Shown: in pieces, positions 45,734 through 55,740 of the stretch
Layout: each line of letters begins with the position of its first letter
Numbering within the stretch: position 1 is the stretch's first letter
Assembly (NCBI RefSeq): GCF_000340215.1
Contig: NW_006921532.1
Location: 10,329,764-10,393,763, forward strand
Origin: Pseudocercospora fijiensis CIRAD86
Lineage: Eukaryota; Ascomycota; Dothideomycetes; Mycosphaerellales; Mycosphaerellaceae
Length of the DNA: 64,000 bases
Reading direction: 5' to 3'
Notes under the pieces: model-generated
The model's input: the letters and a program-made list of their open reading frames with translations, nothing else
What the model was told of the DNA's origin: nothing
Database searches by the model: none
Made by a program: the position numbers and the translations under genes

Positions 45734-46909
45734 TTATCCCGGAGTGCTTTTGAAAATTGCACGCAACTCCTCTCTCACCTTGCTACCGAACTCTTCCACC
45801 GCCTTTTGCTCTTCCACAGTGGCTCCCTCAACAGCGCCAAACTCCAGCATCTTCAGTACAGGTCTCATGTTCAGACCTTTGCGATCTGTCCTCATCGACA
45901 GCGCCCATTCCTTCATATTCTCTGTCACGTCCTTGACAGATATCGTCTCGATCCTCCTATGCGAAATTTCCAGCTTCAGACGATCGAGATACTTCGCATT
46001 CGCAAGCTTCTTCCAATCACGCCTCGCAATCCGGTCGATCATACCCAGCTGGATCGTCAAGTGGCTAATATGCTGCGCAGTGAACTTGCTTGGAATCCAT
46101 TTCGCAAATGCCTGGCCTACGAGGCGGAAATTACCGCTGTAGATGATTCTCCCAACTTCTTCGCGAATAGGCCGACATGTTCGCATGAGGTTCTGGACAT
46201 GAGAGCGTTGACGCGAACTTTTGCGGAAGACCGCGCTTTGATCGTTACCCTGCTGAGCAATTGAGCCAACGTGAATGGTTTCTTCGGGACTCTCTCGCAG
46301 GATGCCGATAAGCCCGTAGATCTTATTGCGGATCTCGGTTGGGAGTTTCATGAAGAGATTGGTCGGAGGCGGAGCAGATTTTTTTGTGATTCTTTTTTGC
46401 TGCGGCTTTGCTGTCGCATTTTGGTTGGCAGGCGCTTTGGCAGTCCCTGCGGCCGAATCACATACTTTAACAGATGATGGTGCCATGGCGGACGGAGTCT
46501 TCTTCTGCGCAGGCGCTGTGAGAGTCGCTGCGTTCGAGGCATGTATAATTGGAGCTATAATGCGGGTCTGCTTCTTTTTGCTTTCGGGCGCCGCCAGACC
46601 AGCTTCGGTCGAAGTCCTCTTCTTGCTCGCCGATGGTATGACTGTGGTGTTCGCTAGCTGCTTTGCGGAGAAGCGCGCGGTAGTGGGAGCTGTGGAGGCC
46701 GGATTCCTGATTTTTGCCGGTGTGGACAATGTTGGACCAGTCTTTGCTGGTATAATTCTTCTGGCCGCCGACTCGGAGACAGGAAGTGCCATCCATTTTC
46801 CGTCAGCATGTGGCGGAGGTCTCGCGACGCCTACCGTACGCCTCTTGCTGGTCGGCATAATTGTGTTTGGCACTAGATTGGTCTTTCTGGCGCTCATGTT
46901 GGTCGCCAT
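45734..46909 (-). CDS. F-box-like fungal protein of unknown function
   Basis: The frame is open from 47053, but the first ATG is at 46909 (MATNMSARKTN), giving 391 residues. The N-terminal 190 residues are basic and low in complexity, rich in Ala, Thr, Lys and Pro. Around residues 185-210 is LFMKLPTEIRNKIYGLI, the short F-box/2EXR-like helix common in fungal proteins of unknown function, followed by a conserved second half (LMRTCRPIREEVGRIIYSGN). The C-terminus is a helical domain ending in VREELRAIFKSTPG. A role as a ubiquitin-ligase adaptor is possible but not shown. Stop codons of this gene and the Rdx gene lie 123 bp apart (convergent). Confidence 0.8.
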   Translation of the reverse strand: MATNMSARKTNLVPNTIMPTSKRRTVGVARPPPHADGKWMALPVSESAARRIIPAKTGPTLSTPAKIRNPASTAPTTARFSAKQLANTTVIPSASKKRTSTEAGLAAPESKKKQTRIIAPIIHASNAATLTAPAQKKTPSAMAPSSVKVCDSAAGTAKAPANQNATAKPQQKRITKKSAPPPTNLFMKLPTEIRNKIYGLIGILRESPEETIHVGSIAQQGNDQSAVFRKSSRQRSHVQNLMRTCRPIREEVGRIIYSGNFRLVGQAFAKWIPSKFTAQHISHLTIQLGMIDRIARRDWKKLANAKYLDRLKLEISHRRIETISVKDVTENMKEWALSMRTDRKGLNMRPVLKMLEFGAVEGATVEEQKAVEEFGSKVREELRAIFKSTPG

Positions 46910-47675
46910 GGCGTCGACAAGATTTTTGAAGATAGACGAGGTGGCTGATATGGAGTTGGTTTGATATGGCGATGCGACGTGGTGCGACTCAATATGTGGA
47001 AGTTGGAGAAAAGATGATCGAGGTGCGCGTGACTGAGATAGATATATTGTCAAGTGTCACCTGGAGCCTGAAGGCGCATGTGTGAATATAGGTAAGAATC
47101 AACCCGTGGTCCGAGCTTGTGAGGACACAAACCATAAATTGTCCTCAGGCATGTGACTTCCATACGTAGCTTTCCAACTCGTTCATTCGACCCAGCAGAG
47201 GTCCCATTCTTCGCCTTCTGATCGGGAGAAGGACAAACTGTTTGCATCTTGATGTAGTTGCGTCGCTTTCCGCATAGATCTTCTGAATTTTTGGAGTCGC
47301 CATTAGGGTCGGGAAGACTCTGCATTCACTCCTCGCATTTTGCTCAAGAACATTGCTCCATCGTTTTTGCTCATGTGTGGAATGCAGAAGTTCCATACAT
47401 CTTCTAGTTGAAATATCTTCTGTTGGTGCCATTTGCTCGGTTCAGGAGCTTATACAGGCATTCTGGACTGTTTCGCTCGTACGTCGGCTGGGTATCAATC
47501 AGTTTGAGCAAAATATCTTGACCAACTTGCCGTTGGTCGCATTTTGCATCAAGGATCGTTCCGAACGATCCGACATCCTGCTGACCGACAGGTGTAAGAG
47601 GCACCAGTCGCACGTCTGATGTGTTTGTCCTTGAACGATTTTCAGTTTCTCTATGGGATGATCCCTCAATTTGAT
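46910..47675. other. Intergenic region
   Basis: Contains the presumed promoter of the F-box-like gene and the 3' flank of the MRH receptor gene. Short open stretches of up to about 95 codons occur on both strands, but none has recognisable domains or splice support. Nothing else seen. Confidence 0.5.
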
Positions 47676-48829
47676 CTAGTCTTCCCACTCTTCATTGAGC
47701 TCGTCAATCAATCTGTTTTCGGCATCGCTGCTGTCTCCTCGAGCACGACCTCGACCGTTTCTATTACCGTAGCCATTGCTCACTCTGCTGTATCCTCTCC
47801 TCGAGGGCATGAATCGCGCACAAGACGAAGTCAAGATAATGAAGAGATCCTAGAAGATAGTATCAGCGCAAGGTATTCTAGCCAAGCTCAAGCACAACGT
47901 TCTTACCTTGAAGAATCCAAATATGCCTGCCCACATATTGTAGTTCGGCACTTGTTGCCATCCTCTCTGCTGCAGTACAGCACGATTATACACACAACCT
48001 CCCACAAAGTATACGATGATTGCAATTGTTGCAATCACACCAAACACGCCCGAGGGATTCAGCGAGCCGCTCTTAGTCGTGTTCGCCGTAGCACAGGCTG
48101 CGTTCGATCTTCCTTCAAAGAAATACGTGCATTCATCCATCGTTCCGACAAAGCTGAGCTGAAGTGTAGGTGCCAGTGGATCCTTGTCGCATAGCATACT
48201 GATCACAGTACTCTTCGTCCGTCCCGAAGACTTCTTCGAGTCCTTCTTATCGCCATCGTTCTCCTTTTTCTTGTCACCATCATCGATAATTTCTCGTGCC
48301 ATGAGATCCTCCACCAAATGCGAACCCCTACTACCCGGCGAATCGCAAGGCGACCCATCAGTATAATTCAAAACCAACTTCCGTCCTCTCATCACCAATG
48401 CCGAGTTCTGCATGCTACACACTTCTGTCAGCTAGCCGCCCATGCCTCTTCCATAGCGAACAGCTCTCACCCTATAGAATACACCTTCCCACTGTGCTTG
48501 TAGTACGCACTCACATTCCTCCACAGATTCTTCTCAACGCCCACAACATCGTCCACAGGCTCAACAACTGGCCCGCAGAAGTTGATGGTGAAGTTATAGC
48601 CAAGATCATAGCCTGTGGCATTCCAACTGTAATCGCGCGGATGTTTGGCTTTACTTTGCGCGGGATCTGGGATCTGTAGTGCGGTGAGATCGAAGAACGA
48701 GCCGGTGGTTGGAGAGGTAATTGTGCATGGTTTGTTGTCTTCTTTCGCGGAGTCTTTGGATGATGAGGCGGCGGCGGCTGTCGCTGCGGAGAGGTAGATG
48801 GCGAGGGAGTAGTAGAGGAGGGGATTCAT
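47676..48829 (-). CDS. MRL1: Type I membrane MRH-domain receptor (Mrl1/mannose-6-phosphate-receptor-like)
   Basis: Three exons: 48829-48471, 48414-47907 and 47849-47676, with introns of 56 and 57 bp. Joining restores 346 residues. A signal peptide (MNPLLYYSLAIYLSAATAAA) leads into a luminal lectin-like MRH domain with conserved Cys (TGSFFDLTALQ; INFCGPV; GRKLVLNYTDGSPC; CTYFFEGRSNAAC). A transmembrane helix lies at about 242-263 (FGVIATIAIIVYFVGGC). The cytosolic tail has the family motif RGWQQVPNYNMWAGI and ends LIDELNEEWED. Such receptors carry cargo between Golgi, endosomes and vacuole. A relation to Atg27 is possible, since both share the MRH fold. An acidic-basic Asp/Lys linker (DGDKKKENDGDKK) is inserted in the luminal domain. 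Confidence 0.88.
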
Positions 48830-49319
48830 GGCGGCGACGGCAGTGGTGGACCGGGTAGGGGGATTGTGCGGTGGAAGCTATCGAGGGAAAGACATTCTTG
48901 TGAAAAGCATGCCAGGTGTACGCTGCGAGATGCGACGCGATTTCTCCAGCTACCTAAGTTAGGCTCGGTGATGGTGATGGTGGCCTGCATGGTGCCGGTG
49001 CCGGTGCCCGAGAGGGTGTGGCTGGGTTCCGCGAGCTTAAAACGTGGCACTTTTGATCCTCCCGTCCTTGGCCTACCGCATGTCTCCATTTCTGCTATCT
49101 TCTATCTGCTATAACGCTTCGTTGAGAGGAATTCGATGCTATCGTATTGTTGCCGCCTCATTGTGAAAGGGCAGCAGGATGGACGACGATTCATCTGCAC
49201 AAGATGACGTCCGTCGAACTTCTACTTCCCTCACCGAAGCAGTCCAGCCAGACACCACGACTCTTTTAGTCGAGCTCAATTGTTCGAGCTGAACGAAGCC
49301 ATGTGTACTGAGAAAAGCA
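48830..49319. other. Intergenic region
   Basis: Upstream region of the MRH receptor gene and 3' flank of the next minus-strand gene. Short GGTGAT and GCCGGT repeats at about 48970-49010. No gene seen. Confidence 0.5.
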
Positions 49320-50162
49320 TCATGTCGTACTCGCCTCGACAGCTTCCTTGCCACTCTCATCATCCATCCTCATCTCTGCTAACATTTCGTTCACACTCTT
49401 CTTGCCAGGCTGATGCTGGTCGGCTTCCGTGTCCGGGACCTTCTCGATCTTTGGAGTGCCTAGAGCGATGGACATCACGGTCAGCACGGCTTTTGGATTC
49501 TTCAGCACTGGACATCGCTTACCGCGCTCCTTCTCGGTGGCTTCATCCTTGCGGAGTTTCAGCACTGCCCAGCGCATGCCCAAGCTCTCATTCCACTTGA
49601 TAGCATCGCGTTGCTTCTGTCGAACGTTGCCTCTCGAGTCCGTGAAGGACCACTTCTGCTCGAGCATTCGCACTAGCTCCGGTGACTTCGGCTCGAGAAG
49701 TTGTACGCGCTCAATCTGGTACCAGCCATCGAACTCGTACACACGGGCAACTTGCGGACCACGGCCCTGTTTGAATACTGCGATCGGTGCGGCGGCATTC
49801 TTCTCGTCCTTCGAGTCGTCAACTGCTTCGGGCTCTGCGCTGCCTTCCGCACTGCCCTCCATGTCATTCGGAGCTGGCAAAAGGTCGAGACTCGATTTGG
49901 TGAAGATGATATGGTCATCATCCCATCTTGGATTTGCACCGGCGAACAGCACGATGTAGCTCGGCCGACCAGGAGTCGCGGCGGAATCATTCAGCGTGCC
50001 TCTGAGACCTTGAGCGAATCTGCCTGGCTGCGCATCGTTGTCGACCGGCCAGAAGTAGTTGCGGATGTCTTCCAAGGATAGCAAATGGTCGTCTAGCTTT
50101 TCACCGACAGCCGCACTTGACTCGCTCTGCCGGCGTCGTCCAGGCGGCACGTACTTGCTCAT
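49320..50162 (-). CDS. Conserved fungal protein of unknown function
   Basis: The frame is open from 50252, but I choose the ATG at 50162 because it gives MSKYVPPGRRRQ, a typical N-terminus, and 280 residues. A basic start is followed by SLEDIRNYFWPVDND, a beta-rich segment (PSYIVLFAGANPRWDDDHII) and an Ala/Glu-rich linker. A second conserved block follows (YEFDGWYQIERVQLLEPKS; QKWSFTDSRGNVRQ; ESLGMRWAVLKLRKD). The C-terminus is acidic and Lys-rich (KKSVNEMLAEMRMDDE). No membrane segment or signal peptide. I do not recognise a named family. The gene is divergent from the flavin oxidase, sharing a 368-bp promoter. Confidence 0.75.
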   Translation of the reverse strand: MSKYVPPGRRRQSESSAAVGEKLDDHLLSLEDIRNYFWPVDNDAQPGRFAQGLRGTLNDSAATPGRPSYIVLFAGANPRWDDDHIIFTKSSLDLLPAPNDMEGSAEGSAEPEAVDDSKDEKNAAAPIAVFKQGRGPQVARVYEFDGWYQIERVQLLEPKSPELVRMLEQKWSFTDSRGNVRQKQRDAIKWNESLGMRWAVLKLRKDEATEKERGKRCPVLKNPKAVLTVMSIALGTPKIEKVPDTEADQHQPGKKSVNEMLAEMRMDDESGKEAVEASTT

Positions 50163-50530
50163 GTCGCCGACCTCATTCAATGATGATGCATGGAACTCAT
50201 TATGTTTATGAACAAACGACAGTGAAGCAGGACCCACTTGCAGCAAGAACACAGCTTTCAGAAAGTCCTGGCACTGTTACACACACTTCGCAGAGTGTCA
50301 ATTGTGATGTTCAAAGGCAAGTCATTCAAATTGAAGCATACAGTCAATTAATGAATATTCCTCAGCAATGAGCGCTTCTCGTGCCATAGAAAGGGGATGC
50401 TGCTCACAGAACAGACGATAGCATGAAATGCCTATCATAACCCCGATAGGGCAAGGGTGAGAACGTCAAAGACCTGGCACAATCATCCATCAACTCTTGT
50501 CGAACATCTATCGGACAACTCATATGAACA
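50163..50530. promoter_or_regulatory. Shared divergent promoter region
   Basis: 368 bp between two divergently transcribed genes, the conserved unknown protein (-) and the flavin oxidase (+). No clear TATA box or known operator is visible. Confidence 0.5.
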
Positions 50531-51850
50531 ATGCCATCACAGGAAGAAAGCGTGCTCATAGTAGGAGCTGGGGTCTTCGGTGCTTCAACAGCTTTTCACT
50601 TGGCCAAAACATATCAGGATGCTTCGAAAATCACAGTAATCGACCGCACTCCAGCGCCACCAGAGCCTGCAGCGAGCACAGATATCAACAAGATCATTCG
50701 AGCCGATTATAGCAGTGCATTTTATGCCGACCTCGCCTATGAAGCCATGGATGCTTGGCAACACTGGCCGGAGCTGAAGGATTACTACCATCGAACGGGC
50801 TGGATCATGCTCGACGAGAACGACAGTGACCTAGCATCTCGAATACGTCAAGTATTCAAAGATAGAGGTACTGACCCGACTAGCGATGTAGCACTCGAGG
50901 ATCTGTCAAAGCATTGGAAAAGCATCCTCAAAGGCACAAACACATCAGGTTTTAAAAACGCCTACTTCAACCCCGAAGCAGGATGGTGCGTTGCCGCAGC
51001 CGCTACAGCAAGTATCATGAAAGCCGCCATTTCTCAAGGCGTCAACTACATCGTAGGCGACATCTCATCCCTGATACACGAAAACAACAAGATCTCCGCC
51101 GTGCGCACCAAATCCGGAGAGGAATACACCGCCTCAAAAATCGTCCTAGCAACAGGAGCCTGGACTTCCCAACTCCTCAACCCAATCGAAGACGACCTCT
51201 CCATCCCCCATTCCGATCGAATCGAACGCCAAGTCACAGCCGCAGGCGTAGCAGTCGTCCACTACCGAATGACCGACAGCGAAATGTCAAAACTCTCAGA
51301 AATGCCCGTCGTGGTGTATGGCAAGAATGGAGAAATCATCCCACCACCTCAAGAAAACCATCTCCTAAAATACACCAACGCAAACACATTCACAAATCTC
51401 ACAACCACAAAATCCGGACACAAAATTTCCATACCTCCTGAAAATATAGATCAACGCATCGTCCCCGAGATTTTAAAAAACGAAATGCATGCGAATATGA
51501 CTCGGAATGTCATGACCAAATTTTCATCGAGGGAACCTGAGTATTGGCGTATATGTTGGGATTCCATCACTCCGACGCAAGATTGGTTACTCACGCAACA
51601 TCCTGATCAAAGATTAGAGAATTTATTTCTTGCTGTTGGCGGGAGTTTTCATTCGTATAAGTTTTTGCCGATTCTGGGGAAGTACATGTGTCGAGTTCTC
51701 AGTGGGGAAGGGAATGGGATGGAAAAGGATAGGGCTTGGGGTTGGAAGAGGGATTTTGAGATTGGGAGGAGAGAGCATGGTGCGCATGAGAATACGTTGC
51801 CGAAGAGGGATTTAGGTGACATTTGGCATGGCGTGGAAGCGAAGGTGTAG
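50531..51850 (+). CDS. FAD-dependent amine oxidase, sarcosine/fructosyl-amino-acid oxidase type
   Basis: 439-residue intronless CDS. Residues 8-18 (VLIVGAGVFGA) form the FAD-binding GxGxxG motif. INKIIRADY at about 52-60 and the GAWTSQLL strand further on match the DAO/monomeric sarcosine oxidase-fructosyl amine oxidase family. Cys342 in RICWDSITPTQDW lies where these enzymes bind FAD covalently, and VGGSFHSYKFLP follows. The likely reaction is oxidative cleavage of a secondary amine (sarcosine, pipecolate or a fructosyl amino acid) with H2O2 release. The substrate cannot be fixed from sequence. No signal peptide. The C-terminus (VEAKV) is not a classic SKL peroxisomal signal. It converges on the Zn2Cys6 gene with 16 bp between stop codons. 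Confidence 0.88.
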   Translation: MPSQEESVLIVGAGVFGASTAFHLAKTYQDASKITVIDRTPAPPEPAASTDINKIIRADYSSAFYADLAYEAMDAWQHWPELKDYYHRTGWIMLDENDSDLASRIRQVFKDRGTDPTSDVALEDLSKHWKSILKGTNTSGFKNAYFNPEAGWCVAAAATASIMKAAISQGVNYIVGDISSLIHENNKISAVRTKSGEEYTASKIVLATGAWTSQLLNPIEDDLSIPHSDRIERQVTAAGVAVVHYRMTDSEMSKLSEMPVVVYGKNGEIIPPPQENHLLKYTNANTFTNLTTTKSGHKISIPPENIDQRIVPEILKNEMHANMTRNVMTKFSSREPEYWRICWDSITPTQDWLLTQHPDQRLENLFLAVGGSFHSYKFLPILGKYMCRVLSGEGNGMEKDRAWGWKRDFEIGRREHGAHENTLPKRDLGDIWHGVEAKV

Positions 51851-51866
51851 GTGCGAATGGATCTGT

Positions 51867-53771
51867 CTAGATACTGTCGAAATTTGTGTTAAGGAAGTCT
51901 TCCATGAACGCCCATTCTTGATTATCAAAGACATTCTGCCACGTCGTTGGATCGGCGAAAATGTCGAGCTCTGGCTGCTGCTGCTGCTGCTGTTCTTGCT
52001 CGAAACTCTGCATGGCATAAGGTATTTGTGAATCTGTGGTGGAAGAGCGAGGGTCGATTTCTTGCGCATCCGTTTGTGAGAAAACAGCCTTCAGCAGTTT
52101 ACCCGCTCGTACGCCGGTGCTGCTCTCCTCCCTCTTCTCGTGGCAAACTTTCTCCGCTTGCGTCAATAGATCAATCATACTCCTCTTATCCTCCGAGCTG
52201 ATTGACAAGGCAGGAGTCTTTCGGTCTTGACATAAAATGAGACAGAGAGTCGTTACTCCCATAAGGAAGTCGTGCCAAGTGACAGAGCTGAGTAACCACC
52301 GATCGTTATAGAATTGTCCACCAGGTTTCCATTCCGGGTACATGTCTAGAAAAGAGGTGACGATGGCTCGAGCTGCGTCAAAAGCTATGCGGATACTGGA
52401 CTCTCGACCAGAAGTGATGTGCTTGCGATGCAGTACGCAGCGACACTTTTCGTACATGAGCTCGATACATCGTCTTGTGACGATCAACATGATCGGGCCT
52501 GCGATAGATCTCGAGACGTTCTTCCAGCGAAGGACCTCAAGAAGTGATTCGTAAGTTGCTCGAAGCTGTTCGTCGAGAGTGACGAGCTCAGGCTGCTGAA
52601 CCATTTCATTCGTACGCGTAGCGTGCTGCAAGATCTTTTCAAAGTCGCCCATTAGCTTGTGCTTGGAATTGTAGAACATGATCTTCGTCACTTCCGAGCC
52701 TGGTTTCGGCTGTGGTAGGCTTTTCATTTCTGGGTCTAGGTCGAAATCGTGGTAGTTGCCTGGTATCCGAGTGTCCCAACTGGTACGACGATGCACACAG
52801 TTTGGTAGACCGAGTTGGAAAGAGTTCAAGAGATCAATCTGCATGAGGGCAGACCATGCTCGGCGTCGCATTTCGCCTTCGAACGGCGTGATGTTGGGGA
52901 AATGATCTGGATCTCGATGGTAGCCCATGCAGAATGCAACCTGGGCCAGTGTGCCCATCAGCATGCCCAAGCTCCAACACAAGTACAGTCCTTCTACAAG
53001 CTTGACTTGGTTATAGGTAGTCAGAGCTTCGACGGCAAATCTCCGAGGTCTATTATATCTTCCTATTGCTAGGCAGTGCGCAGCTGCAAGACCGAATTCG
53101 AGAGGCTTGTCCTCCTCAGAGGGTACGAACGGTCCGCTTCGCACGGACAGATGGAAGATCGAGAAGAGCAAAGATATCCAAAGTGGGGATATAGCGTACT
53201 GAACCTGCCAGAAGGCTTCATACTGCTTATGAAACTGCCCGACATGGACGAAGGGCGATGCGATGCCTTCAGCTCGGAAGTAGATGGCGAGCCGCCGATC
53301 AGACTCTGTTCTTGAGGGCAAATACCGAGACAAGATGACTGGTAGAGGGAGGGCCTGTACGCCCCCGAAGAGTACATCAGAATCGTAGTATCCGTATGAA
53401 TGAAAATCGACATCTTGCTCGCCGATGACATTTCGAAGCTCGGCAATGTCCTCTAACATGGCGGCATGGTGAGTCGGCCCCGTGTAAATCGAGGTGCCGT
53501 CGTCGACATTGCTCCTTTCAAGACGTGCGGAGGCATCCGAGGAATTGGTTTCCGGGCCTCGTGATGATGTGTTGACGAGATCTTGCAGCGCCTGTTCGAG
53601 GTGCTGAAGTCTGCTTTCGGCTCGTGATGCGCGGCTGCTTTCTGCAGTCTCCTTTCTCCCGGGCGTCCTGTTATAGGAGCAACTGGATGGATCGCCTCTC
53701 TTTGTGCAAGAACTACATGGCAGCTGTCTGTCACACTTGAGCTTGCGTGTCCGGCATTCAACACATGTCAA
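51867..53771 (-). CDS. Zn2Cys6 fungal transcription factor
   Basis: The 634-codon frame begins with a zinc cluster: CVECRTRKLKC, then LPCSSCTKRG and a final C before SY (CX2CX6CX5CX2CX8C). A heptad-like linker (SRLQHLEQALQDLV) for dimerisation follows. The middle homology region of the fungal_trans type spans about residues 140-500 (AIYFRAEGIASPFVHVGQFH; LCWSLGMLMGTLAQVAFCMGY; RRRAWSALMQIDLLNSFQLG). The C-terminus has a Gln tract and acidic residues. No ATG precedes the zinc cluster in frame. The codon at 53771 is TTG and the upstream frame closes near 53850, so a 5' exon is missing from this call. A start after the acceptor-like GTGTCAG near 53815 is possible. Confidence 0.87.
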   Translation of the reverse strand: MTCVECRTRKLKCDRQLPCSSCTKRGDPSSCSYNRTPGRKETAESSRASRAESRLQHLEQALQDLVNTSSRGPETNSSDASARLERSNVDDGTSIYTGPTHHAAMLEDIAELRNVIGEQDVDFHSYGYYDSDVLFGGVQALPLPVILSRYLPSRTESDRRLAIYFRAEGIASPFVHVGQFHKQYEAFWQVQYAISPLWISLLFSIFHLSVRSGPFVPSEEDKPLEFGLAAAHCLAIGRYNRPRRFAVEALTTYNQVKLVEGLYLCWSLGMLMGTLAQVAFCMGYHRDPDHFPNITPFEGEMRRRAWSALMQIDLLNSFQLGLPNCVHRRTSWDTRIPGNYHDFDLDPEMKSLPQPKPGSEVTKIMFYNSKHKLMGDFEKILQHATRTNEMVQQPELVTLDEQLRATYESLLEVLRWKNVSRSIAGPIMLIVTRRCIELMYEKCRCVLHRKHITSGRESSIRIAFDAARAIVTSFLDMYPEWKPGGQFYNDRWLLSSVTWHDFLMGVTTLCLILCQDRKTPALSISSEDKRSMIDLLTQAEKVCHEKREESSTGVRAGKLLKAVFSQTDAQEIDPRSSTTDSQIPYAMQSFEQEQQQQQQPELDIFADPTTWQNVFDNQEWAFMEDFLNTNFDSI

Positions 53772-54215
53772 AGATTCCCGATTTCGCGTGATCGGTTTGC
53801 TGCATTTCTTCCTGACACCGCCAGTCGGAGGAGGCCTTGTTTTTCATTCAAGTACCCGTAGTATTACATCTCATCATTCACTCATGGCCGTCTCGTCGTT
53901 GCAGTGCGTTCAAGCTTGTGTCTCCCGCGATGACGAGCTGAGGTTGGCGTGTAGAATGTCTCCGAGGCGCTCCTTCAAAAGCTTCAAGATTTACACCATA
54001 AAGCGGGCAGGACCACGGGCATTGTCCGCAACGAAGATTGAGTACTCGTGCATCTTGTTTTCGTACATCGTGACTATTTAGGCTCATCTATCGACCCATG
54101 CTCCTTGCATCTACACTCGTCTACAATTTCTGCCGTTTCCTTGGGTTGTCGCTGTGGGAAGCAGTCCATCAGCCTGCGCTCAAACGCAGCTGCGATTTCG
54201 AGGAAATTCCACTCA
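53772..54215. other. Region between the Zn2Cys6 and S-formylglutathione hydrolase genes
   Basis: Probably contains the missing first exon and promoter of the Zn2Cys6 gene and the 3' flank of the hydrolase gene. A 69-codon minus-strand open frame (54087-53878) is not convincing as an exon. Confidence 0.45.
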
Positions 54216-55129
54216 CTACGCAAGCAGGTACTTAGCGGCGTGCTCCACATGATCGTTTGCGAATGTTGAGATGAAGAAGTAGCTGTGGTCATAGCCGTCT
54301 CGGTAGTTGACAGTCACCTTCTTGCCTGCGCTCTTCGCTGCTTTCTCGAGGTTCTCCGGCAGTAACTGGCCTTGCTTGTAGAAGTTATCGCCAGTGCCGA
54401 CATCGATATAGATGTCTGTGTCGTTCGGGTACTTTGCAATGAGCTCAGTCGCGTCATGTTCCGCCCACTTCGACTTGTCGCTGTCACCCAAGTACCCACT
54501 AAAAGCCTTCTCGCCCCATGGACACTTCGATGGGTTCGAGATTGGCGCGAACGCCGAGACCGACTTGTACTTTCCTGGGTTCTTCAGGAAAAGTGTGAGT
54601 GCTCCGTGACCTCCCATACTGTGTCCAAAGATCGAGACTCTGTTCCCATCGAGCTCCTTAAAGTGGCTGAAGAGTGCCTCTGGCAGCTCCTTAGTGATGT
54701 AGCTGTACATCTTGTAGCCTTTTGCGTATGGCTCCTTTGTGGCGTCCACGTAGAAGCCTGCACCTGAGCCGAAGTCGTAGGCATCATCCTCGCCTGCAAT
54801 GCCCAATCCTCGTGGGCTTGTGTCAGGGTATACCACTGCAATGCCCTTTTGTGAAGCCTTGTTCTGGAAGAATCCTTTCTCTGCGCCATTGTCGCCGGTA
54901 CATGTCAAGCCCGCGAGGTAGAAGAGTGCGGGTGCCGGTTTTGAGGAGCTTGCGGTAGGTGGAAGATAGAGGTTGAGCTTCATGTCACAGCCAAGTACTT
55001 GCGACTGTCAAGAGGATTCGGTCAGTGATTGTCGCAACGCAAATATCCAATGCCATGATATACCTTGTGTTGAAGCTTGAGCAGCTTGCCGCCGAAGCTG
55101 TTGATGGTTGATTGCGTTTCGAATGCCAT
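54216..55129 (-). CDS. S-formylglutathione hydrolase (esterase D family)
   Basis: Two exons, 55129-55064 (22 codons, MAFETQSTINSFGGKLLKLQHK) and 55004-54216, split by a 59-bp intron (GTATAT to GACAG). The joined 284-residue protein matches the family length and its typical beginning. Catalytic Ser151 lies in FGHSMGGHGAL. The oxyanion/loop region LAGLTCTGDN and the His of RDGYDHSYFF complete a serine-hydrolase site with an Asp in DVGTGDNFY. It hydrolyses S-formylglutathione to glutathione and formate, the last step of glutathione-dependent formaldehyde detoxification, in the cytosol. No targeting signal seen. Confidence 0.95.
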
Positions 55130-55740
55130 TATGCTGTAGTATCGAAGAGTGAGTCGGGTGGGAGAGACAAAAGTTTTTCGATAGAAAGAGGAAGAGACTT
55201 GTCTGGATAATAGTTGCATACAAGTGTTTTGCTAGAAATTCTGTGACTGAATGGTCAGTAGTGAGGGGTGATTCGTGGTGGGGAACTGGTGTGACGTCCC
55301 CGGCTCGCATGGAGGGAAGGTACATCGAGAAAAGGCAGTAGTTCCCGAGCACGCTACATGGACCAGAACTCTTCTTCAGTCAAGAACCAAACCGCACGAA
55401 TTCCGCATTACTCGTCCCGCGCCTCCTCTCTAGCTTCGACATGACTAGGAGTTTGCGTGAAGAGTCCAGCGCTATATTCTGGACCATAGTCTCCAGAGAC
55501 GTCTGAATGCCACGCCGCTGCTGATCGGAGAATCGCGGAGTGCTGCACGAACTTGTCATGTATCGTGACGAGGCCACATGCAAGGTTTCCGGAAGAGCAT
55601 CCCTTTGAAAACTCGTGGACAGACGCAGCTAGAGCATTAGCGGCGGGACATGGGAAGTCTGATCGAGCTACCCACCTAAATTGGGTGTGGAGCCCGACTT
55701 CCCGCCCGCTCCTTAGCTATTAGAATCCAGGGTCGTCCGA
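55130..55740. other. Upstream region of the S-formylglutathione hydrolase gene
   Basis: About 600 bp of normal composition. A 67-codon minus-strand open frame (55583-55380) has no recognisable features and is not called. RIP-type sequence begins at about 55755. Confidence 0.5.

Noticed and set aside
46271..46964. Plus-strand 212-codon Ala/Val/Phe-rich frame that looks hydrophobic
   Set aside because: It is antisense to the low-complexity Ala/Thr/Lys half of the F-box-like protein.
47050..47688. Overlapping 88-95-codon frames on both strands
   Set aside because: None has recognisable motifs. They overlap the last exon of the MRH receptor or its flank.
55380..55583. 67-codon minus-strand frame upstream of S-formylglutathione hydrolase
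   Set aside because: No domain, weak coding character and no clear splice partner.
55680..55700. acccacctaaattgggt palindrome as a piggyBac terminal inverted repeat
   Set aside because: It is a local inverted repeat in normal-composition DNA and has no partner at the right border.
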